A stretch of DNA of 64,000 nucleotides, from contig NW_024037076.1 in assembly GCF_015706575.1 (NCBI RefSeq), positions 2,852,001 to 2,916,000 of the forward strand, read 5' to 3'. This document shows, piece by piece, positions 55,811 through 64,000 of this stretch. The DNA comes from Patiria miniata. Its lineage: Eukaryota; Echinodermata; Asteroidea; Valvatida; Asterinidae. How positions within the stretch are numbered: the first letter of the stretch is position 1; the number at the start of each line of letters is the position of its first letter. The notes under the pieces were generated by a model. It was not told the DNA's origin, did no database searches, and saw nothing but the letters and a program-made list of their open reading frames with translations. Both the position numbers and the translations under genes were made by a program.

Positions 55811-58800
55811 AAATGGACTGACTAATCTGCCAATCGTCTTCTTTTCGACCTTTGAATGGAACCGCGGATGGACTTGATAAAGCGCCAGCAAAATCCAGTG
55901 AAAAAAAGATGAGGAAATAGACACTTTATTTGCCACTATTCACCGGAACTATTCACTATTCACCACTCATGATGGAAAGTGAATTTCTCGCTGTGCCGGA
56001 AAAAAAATCCAGAAAAGACTTTCAAATGGAAATTAAGTTAAAATCTCTGCCACAAATTTTTACTTAAATTCAGGCCAAGTAAAGCAAACTTCATAAATTC
56101 TTCTCACTAATTATTGGGTATTTTAAATTCATTATTGGAATGATTGGAAATAATTGAAATAATTTAATAGTGTCCGTATCTTCTGACAATTACCCATGAT
56201 CAGTATTGTTGATTGGAAATAATCTTAGAAATAAGGAACATTAACTAAGCAATCTGAAGTAATTTCATACAAAAACATTTCCTACTTCTTTGAAAGAGTC
56301 ATAATATTAATTATGCAATATCATTCTATAAACCCGTTGCCAAATCATGGAGTAAAACAGAAAACAAATAAAAATCAAATACATTTTAAATAATTTTGAG
56401 GCTGGCCTTTACTTTATGTTTGTCATGCTGTTTTTGAAGTGTCCCTGTTGCATCGTAAAATATTTTGGCATGGTATATGTTGGAATGATGTGAAAGGCAT
56501 GACGCCGATTTCAGGCGCCCGTTTTGTGCGCATCGTGCATAATATATCCAATCTAACCATACATGCGCCAGAGCCTTATTCATTTTAAAAGCATATAGTG
56601 ATGCATAATGCGACAGATTTGCCGACATCATTCACACTTCATTGGTAGTTTTGATGCCTTTTATCACCCAATTTAAAGCTGTGTTTTCACCCATACACTC
56701 TTCCCGCCCAGTTTACAAAAGTAGACGTCCTTCGATGTACTCAATACAAAATCACATCATCTGACATGGTATTAAGCTTATAGGTCACTACGCTCACGTT
56801 ATCAAACGGATGCCTGTATTGCTCCTGATGTAACTGTAAACTTTACTCAGCGGCAATTTCACTTTTTGCTTGATCTTAATATCTCATGCCTGGTCAGTTG
56901 TTTGACTTAATAATTAGATCATAACAGCCATAGGTCTACTCAGTGTGTCGTCAATTTTCTTTACACATCATTCATGGGTGTAGACTTTCAGTTCCGACAC
57001 AAGGTTCAACTAATTGGCCATTATTAAACGATGGGAAATATGTACGTGTAGAGTGAAGTGAGATTACATGTACACAAAATGTTATCTATGGACAAGATCC
57101 CCCAACTGTTCTTTTTGTCTCTACAAAAGACTCATTTGGTTTGAAAAAGTCTTTGAATTATCTTAATTATATTAAATTTAGGAAAACGTGGAATGAATAG
57201 CTTGCGATTATACATGTGTATCTTACTATAATTCCAGGAATCTCTGTCTGTCTGTCTGTCCGTCGATTATCTCCAGAACCGGGCACCGTATGAAGTTGAA
57301 AATCGGCGGGTATATTTTTCGGGACAACAGAATGTGCAGTGCAAAGTTTGAAGTTGTTTGGACCAGCGGTTCTCGAAAAAGCTGCAAAAAGCAGTATTTT
57401 CTGAGGTAAACGTGGCAGTATATAGCTTAGAACATAACACCCGTACGCACTGCCGTTCTTTTCAATTGTTTACGTCATGTTTAAGCTAAAGCGCGCGTGC
57501 TCAATATGACGCAAACAATGCAAAATGGACGGGCACGCGCATGTGCATTGCAGGGCGATACATTGTCCAGTATGGGTGAATACTAATGGATCAATGGGTG
57601 AATAGCACTGCATACCATGTTTCCGAATCTACACGGGCACATTATTTTTGAAGTCGACTGAGCGACCATTGTAGGTGGTCGAACTTCAAACTTGGCACAA
57701 ACTTTGACGTAAGTGTGCCTTCAACCTGTGAAAACAACACCATTGAATAGCGTGCGTTGTTTGCACGAGCAGTTCTCAAAAACTCTGCAAGAGTATGCAA
57801 CCTATACCAGCGGCAAAGCAATTTGCGTTTCCCGAACATGCACATTTTAGACGGGCACTGCACTAGTATTTATAAGTTACAAAACTTATACAGGCACTTT
57901 TTATATCGTATTGCTTTATCAAGCATTTCACTGACTATAGGTGATCTTTAAACTAACTTAACATGGATTCGCATTTGCTCTAAGTAGGTACTTTCTCTGC
58001 CGAATCCTTTATGTACAAATGACATTTTTAAGGGATTTTAGATCTTAGTTCAGTGTTCCCACACGTGCTTCATAATTCTTTGGGCATGTCAGATCTTGTC
58101 CGATAGGCTAAAAGACGCAGATTATTCATGTTGCACAACTTAAATCTTTTCATATTGGAAAAGTCTTTCTTAAAAACGTCAGCATCCACTCTTACTTTTT
58201 TGCCAAGGCAAAAAGAGGCTCAAAATTTAACAGGTTGTCTGTACTATTCAGAGCGTGGTTTCCGAAGCCCGAGTGCCCATTCATCAGTGTACAATCCAGG
58301 TCAAAAGACCGGGCCACAACCCTGAAAGAAACGAACGCGGACATTCCACCAGGGTCTGGCCCTGGTATGGCCCGCTGACAATAGCGGCGGAAGACCGCTC
58401 CACTATGAGGGGAGGTAGCGTTGGGTTGCGGGATGAGCAAAACGGGACGGTTGGGTGTGGTCAAAATAACGAGGAAATGGAGACAGTTGAGAGCATTTTG
58501 GGATGAGTTGATGGGCAACAATGTGTGAAATGCATAATTGTATTAAAAATGGTTGCAGGATGGATATATCATGATCATACATTTTACATACATTACTGCT
58601 TTCTCTCTATTTGTATCGATAAAATGAGTTTCAGCTGGTAAGTTTGATCATAGTTTTTGATGGACTTTTTTCTGAAGTGAGTCGTATTGCTCATGGGAAG
58701 TCTGATAAGAGAGTTGTAGTGTTTCCTCGAAAGTTGAGTAGATGTGCAAAGTAAAGGAAACACCTATTTTTCGAGTGAAGCGTCTTAACTTCGTTTGGAG

Positions 58801-59235
58801 AAGTTCTATGAAATGAGTGAAAAGTTCACGTACAGATTGGTTATGATTTTAAGACCAACGTAAGCCGACGAAATCTATGTTTAAATATCGGATTATCAAA
58901 GTGACACATCCATGTGGAAAAAGTGGTCAATTAAATTCGAATTTATCCCCTCCAGATCGTCCAACACTTCAAAAAAAGAACCCCCCTTTTCAACGAATGC
59001 AAACATTAAGACGCCGGTCCGCATTTAACTATGAATGAGAGGAGTGGGGCTTACGTAACTCTTTTTTCAGAGGGGGATAACAGTTACTGGTCCGTTCGGG
59101 AGGGGCTTTACATAGTGCCTTGAATTCGAGAAACCTTGTGGTATTCGTTGGGTACAAAACGTGGTCTTGGATCATTCGAGAGTTTGGGTGGTGTTCCGAC
59201 GGTCAGTGCTGGTTTCTCTCCGTCCTTTCACCGAG
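55811..59235. other. intergenic, no gene recognised
   Basis: AT-rich spacer. A TCTG microsatellite is at about 57242-57262. Two loosely similar segments follow (CGGTTCTCGAAAAAGCTGCAA near 57368 and CAGTTCTCAAAAACTCTGCAA near 57770), suggesting an old duplicated repeat. A somewhat GC-richer patch is at 58250-58450. The last 150 bases are the likely promoter and 5' UTR of the ADAMTS-like gene. Confidence 0.4.
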
Positions 59236-62200
59236 ATGGCGCCCACGAATTACGGCGTAGCTGCCCTGGCGGTAGTTTTGTTTTACGTAGCATCCTCAAG
59301 TTATGCCAAACCACTAACTCAGGTAGGAATACAGTGTGAAATATCCATTTTCGAAATTAAACTGCAGGAAGTAGCTTTCATTCCTTAATGGGCGGGGCAT
59401 TGATAGGATAATATACGTGTTACACAAAATCAGGGGTCACGGATTGAGGTTTCATAAGTGTGGCGATTGTCGCTACATAATACTTGGCATATTTCTCAAT
59501 ATTTTAGTCTAACATAATTACGGTAAGCTTGAAAATAAATATTGTTCTTGCAGGATTGTGGCAAGGTGTCAAGCATATAATTATGTCTAATTTAGAACTT
59601 GTTTCGTGTGATATTCAAGGCCACACCCAAGTCACCGATCAATAAATAAGTGTGACGGTTAACCGTCGTGAGTAGATGAAATGTGATAAGTCTGGAAATA
59701 GGGTAACCATGTCATTTGCATAGATGCTTCAAGTGTACAAACATTGGTGGTAGAAAAAAAGTCAATCTGTTGGTCTATGCCTTTCACTTCGTTAATAAAT
59801 TTGGATATTTACTGTTATTTTAAGACTTTGATTGACTAGTGAATTACATGCATTGCGTTGCGTGTTTCATACAGTTTAAGCTATGCATTGCAAACATTGA
59901 TTTAAACGAGACTGACGAAAAGTCAAACATTTTGCGGTATATGATTGAAATTTTCAATTTTGAATTTTACTTTTGCAAATAATTTGGTGTTCTATATTGT
60001 TTTGGCTTTTTGTTTTTCTCTAAAATTGCACTTAATACGGTGTATTTGCATCGGTTGGGCAGAGGTTTAAATACTTATTGGTACACATTTTATTTCAACC
60101 TTATTCATATCAAAGTTTTGTAATGTCAAAAAAGTGGACTGTTGTGTAACATTATCTAAAGTTTTGTTCGTAATTGGTTTTTACAACTTGAAAACGATCT
60201 GACTTAATGTTGGATATCATGCATTTAAAAAGTACAACTTCAATTCTGTCTGGCTCATTGCTGAATTCTGAAACCTGCAAGCACCGGCGTGTTATTCAAG
60301 TCAAGCCTTGAAACTTTGAATCGGTCCATGAGAACTCACTAATATGATTCTTTAAGATGAAATGTAACATTACACATTTACCGTTGTCGATTTTCGCGTC
60401 ATTGTTTTAGTCTTTCTGAGTCGATTTAAAGAGTTAATGTGACTTGTTCCTCAAACTTAAAATGTAAACAACTCTTTGTAGATTAATCGGGATCTTAAAT
60501 CGACCGCCGATCCGATTCGGAAATACGTGGGCGTTGGCTGTCCTCGCCCGGCCGCAAAACCTGAATCACCGGTCACCATTCAACGTCCCTGCTCGCTGCT
60601 CCAATCGCTGCACCCCGAATTAGCGTAAGCAAGTCAGTCTGATGAATGGAGTCTTCAAGAAATCCTTGTGAATTGCCATGGAGCTTTTCATTCAAGAATG
60701 TTAGTTAGCACACAAATGCAGCTCTTGTATGCTAGAGACTGACTCAATGGGCGTCATTGTACCAGGGGGTCTTGACTGTAGATGTACATACAATGCTCCA
60801 GCGCAGGTTACGTATATTTAGATGTATGCGTTTTGCATAAGCTTAGCGAGGTAGTCGCCAATAGGCTAAGAATACACACACCAAAGTGGAGAAACCTTGA
60901 TTCAGTTTTCAATATCAGTAAAATGTAATAAATGAAATGGTAAAAAGAATATGAAGTGACAGAAAAGCCTGCAAAAATTGTCTGTGAACTACAATCACTT
61001 TTGTGAAACTTTTTGTGTTGGCAAAGGCTCCGGCACTTGAAGAAGCTCTTAAAAAATCAGAATAAATCTCGTCCCCATTCGTATGCAAAACGGTGGTTTA
61101 CTTGGCAAAAGCTTATAGGCCAGCTCCCCATAGATCGATCGGTGGAGTAGTATCCAAGACCTTGTTTAACACAAACCCCAATACTTATCATCCTCAAAAG
61201 CAGTACGAGTACGATGATGAGCGCCGAAACCAAAATATCCTCAATTACAACACCTATATGCAACAAACTCCCCCAGACATCAAGCAACCTTCAGTTTTAA
61301 ATGTATCTTCAAATCGAAAATTTAAGACGTGGTTTTCAAATTGCAAATCAGAAACTTTTGGTCGTCAAAGTTATTCACAAGCTAATTCTTAGTTATTAGT
61401 TTTTGCTGTTAAACGTAATTGTATTTTGGCAGCAGCATGCATGGACAAAGTGCCGCTGTGCACTGCACTTTCGCGTAGGCCCCTACACATTAATGGCACC
61501 ATTCCCGATGACCCATGCATTCAACCATGGCTGAATCACGCTTCACCGGCACCGAGCCACACCCGATCGCGAGTGGTACGCCGTGCGAGCCCCCTTTGTT
61601 TGGCCGTGTTTGTCCGGTCCTTGTCCGTAGTGTCCTGCCCCATCTCCGTAATCCGTGTTGAGTAAACGAATCGCCGGTCCGTAAATTCCATTCATTTGGA
61701 ATTGTTAAGGCGCTTTGCTTGTGTGGGGCCGAGTGGTGTGATTTAATCACTCCGGGATATTGAATCGCACCGGAGGGAGCTAGTCCAACGGAAAAGACCG
61801 ATTGAGTGATTCGAAGTTTAACCGTGCACACGATCATTTCAAGATTCCCCTCTTTTTTGTGAAGAAAAAGTGTAGTACATATAGGCCTATCCAGACCCAC
61901 TAATTTTGGTTGTGTAAAAAGTTAATGGAAAGTCAAGAACATTTATTTCCTAGCAAAATAAGAAGTGTTTCTCAGTTTAGACATGTCTTTTCAACATATT
62001 GTGTTTGCAATGACTTATCTTTATTGGTCATATATCTTAAATGACTCTAATGAAGGTACGTTTTTAACCCAATTTACTAGAAAACGTGGTACATAATGAA
62101 ATGCTGTCTAAGAAAACCGCACGTTTTACGCCGTTTTTGTTTTGTGATCTGTCGTATACAGTGTATTCATAGTACCAAAGTATCTCTATAGGTATAACGC

Positions 62201-63820
62201 CTGCAATCATTTTGAAACTTTCAAATGGCAAGTATCATAGTATAATACATGCGGTATCGTTATAACATTACATTAAAAGATAACATTACATTAAAAGTAA
62301 ATCAAGTTATATCCTCTCATTGCAGAGTATGGAGCTGAGCGCTGCAGATCGTGTCCATTATTTCGGCCAAGCAGAAGGTTAGTAGCCTACAGTTCTCGTA
62401 AAATGAATGAAAGCGATTAAGCTTTGCCATGTCAACAGAACAGAAACGATCGAGTTGGTTTATTTCTCTCATTATTTTGCAGCTGTTCTTTTACCTTGGT
62501 CTATCATTATTAAAAAGCCAGTGCATCTAGATTTCAATTTTAACTATCGAAAGTTTTTGGTAATAAATTTGTTTCGTTCATATCACAATTTTAAACTGCA
62601 CGAAATTTACGGCATGGCGTTTCTGAACCGCTTGTCAGCAGCGTACAGTGCAGCAATCGGTGAAAGAAATAAATGAGAAACCATGTCAAAGTATTATATT
62701 TCAAAAATACGGAGAAAAAAGACCAGTGTACAGTGAGAATTACAATATAATGAACACCTCTATGCGTCACCAGTTCAACTTCATGAAATCGATGGCCTAA
62801 TTGCTTTTACACTAAACGATTCCTGGAAAGAAATTAAAGACTTAATCCTACGAACCTTAAACCATACCAGTAAGGTAAATCCTTGCCGTGGCAGACCCAT
62901 TCCTCCACCTCTATGATGGCCCTTAATGAACCACTTGTCATAGATCACTGACATCCAGCGAATACCAATGATGTCCTTGTAAAAGCCATCGTCTATTGCT
63001 GTGGATATTTTCTCTATTGTTGCGTAAATCTCAAGGCGAAAAATAGTCTACTGTATGGTTTACAAATTGATGCTTCCGAAAATGACCTCCAAAGAATTAG
63101 GTTATAAAAATGGGTGCAATGCAAGTTTGATTTTGACTTTTGGGCCTATCCATAGAAATGAAAATGCGAGTGTGCGCATAATTATTATATCAAACTGATG
63201 CATGAAACAATAATAGCGCATATTAACCCTAACAGAACTCAACCCATCAAACCACAACGGCTTTTTTTGTTGGAATCTGTCCGGATGGGTACAGTTCCCC
63301 TAAACTTGACAGTCTTTACATTGGGTTGGTGCACCTTCAGAATCAGTCAAAAATATGTGTGTGCAGTTTCCCATATGGTGTTGGAATTTGCCAGGATGGG
63401 TATGGTCATTAGTACATCATGCTAGGGAGTTGGGGTTAGCCTTCAAAATTAACAATTGATGGAAACTTTTTTTCGGAGAACTAAACAAATTTTCTGCCGA
63501 ATGTATAAACAATCTTTGAAAGTCGTTCTTCTACTCGCTAAACAGTGCAAGATTTTGAGCTGGTCTCGCCGCAAGTTTCCAAGAGGAGGCGACGGGGCAA
63601 GCACATCGAAGCTAAGAAGGTTGTCTTCGAAGCCTTCGATGAGAGATTCGATATTGCCCTTGAGCCCAAGGTGGGGCTAGTGGACGCAGGAACGCTGGTC
63701 CACGAAGTCGGCAAGGATGGGAAGACGGTGCTGAGTCAACCCAAGGAATACTGTCTGTATGTTGGCAAGTCATTGGACCATAAGGATTCCACTGTGTCCG
63801 CGAGTGACTGCGGCAACAAG
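59236..63820 (+). CDS. ADAMTS-like metalloprotease, N-terminal exons (partial gene)
   Basis: Exons: 59236-59322, 60482-60624, 62328-62377, 63546-63820; 185 residues so far, ending in phase 0 at a donor, so the gene continues past the window. Exon 1 encodes MAPTNYGVAALAVVLFYVASSSYA, a signal peptide. The later part (VHYFGQAEVQDFELVSPQVS, a KRRRRGKH basic run, VVFEAFDERFDIALEPKVGL, CLYVGKSLDHKDSTVSASDC) follows the order of the reprolysin (M12B) prodomain of ADAMTS proteins: a 'DFELVSP' strand, the F-x-(I/L)-x-L core and the C-x-Y-x-G ... AS-x-C pair. ADAMTS proteins are secreted zinc proteases of the extracellular matrix; the catalytic domain is not in the window, so an inactive ADAMTS-like relative is not excluded. 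The exon 3 acceptor is read as GCAGAG|T, because the CAG two bases earlier would bring a stop; this junction is the weakest. Confidence 0.75.
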
Positions 63821-64000
63821 GTATAATGATCGAGATTGGCCTTTATGGCTCTGGTAAATTTAAAGTCAGTTAGCGATTATACTTGAAACTTTGAAAATTA
63901 TTGTTTTACAACAAGCGACTTTAAAAAGTAAATAAGTACTATTGCTATTTGGGTTTTATTGCAGATTATTCGATGTTAATTAAAATTACAAAATGAATAC

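Noticed and set aside
61093-61392. 99-codon frame in the ADAMTS-like intron 2
   Set aside because: Ends in a normal stop with no donor, no recognisable domain, and lies between phase-compatible exons; could be a small unknown gene but I cannot support it.
61426-61900. GC-richer patch open on both strands
   Set aside because: No motif, no matching splice phase with neighbouring exons, and low-complexity arginine/serine translation.
1-64000. Retroviral, LTR or Polinton-type elements
   Set aside because: No reverse transcriptase, integrase, capsid or envelope motif and no long direct terminal repeats were seen; the mobile DNA here is short DNA-transposon and SINE-type material.

Overview
This is a window of an animal nuclear genome: genes are split by GT-AG introns, intergenic DNA is AT-rich, and many short repeats are interspersed. 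The proteins are recognisably metazoan (uridine-cytidine kinase, TMEM268, adenylate kinase 5, IMP3, an ADAMTS-type prodomain). The mix of a TIR protein, a multi-domain adenylate kinase and short non-autonomous transposons best suits a marine deuterostome invertebrate. An echinoderm, perhaps a sea star, is my guess; this is inference, not proof. All exon models were built by hand from reading frame, splice sites and phase.

Left part (1-20.6 kb). The first coding exon of a uridine-cytidine kinase lies on the minus strand (985-1095) and the gene runs off the left edge. About 2.4 kb away, head to head, starts a ten-exon plus-strand gene (3502-15233). It encodes a 531-residue protein with an acidic N-terminus, a TLR-like TIR domain, and then an entire TMEM268-like two-helix membrane protein. 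I regard this TIR-TMEM268 fusion as the most interesting item in the window. It has a very long 3' UTR. A two-exon minus-strand gene for a small, lysine/arginine-rich secreted protein follows (19798-20591).

Repeat-rich centre (21.6-29.7 kb). There is no gene here. The stretch holds a hAT-like element with an intact 8-bp target duplication, a family rich in GTCCCC/GGTAAAT motifs, and a six-unit tandem array of about 460 bp that carries two nested transposons. After these come a minisatellite that flips orientation and a 1-kb giant inverted repeat made of an AT-rich short tandem unit.

Middle (30-34.2 kb). Two RimL-like GNAT acetyltransferase genes with intronless coding sequences lie in tandem (30082-30690 and 33539-34141), separated by a foldback element and several repeat copies. 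The second has a YY1-type promoter motif.

Right part (35-64 kb). A 25-exon minus-strand AK5-like gene (36741-48092) encodes four adenylate-kinase domains. Domains 2 and 3 are almost identical, and domains 1 and 4 have altered P-loops. Upstream on the same strand is the small-subunit processome gene IMP3 (49870-52990, six exons). Next come an unrecognised plus-strand gene for a putative type I membrane protein (54407-55710) and the first four coding exons of an ADAMTS-like gene (59236-63820), which runs off the right edge.

The genes do not look like a pathway; this is ordinary gene neighbourhood. UCK and AK5 are both nucleotide kinases, but nothing in the sequence links their control. I saw no CRISPR array, no intact tRNA or rRNA gene, and no retroviral or Polinton-type element.
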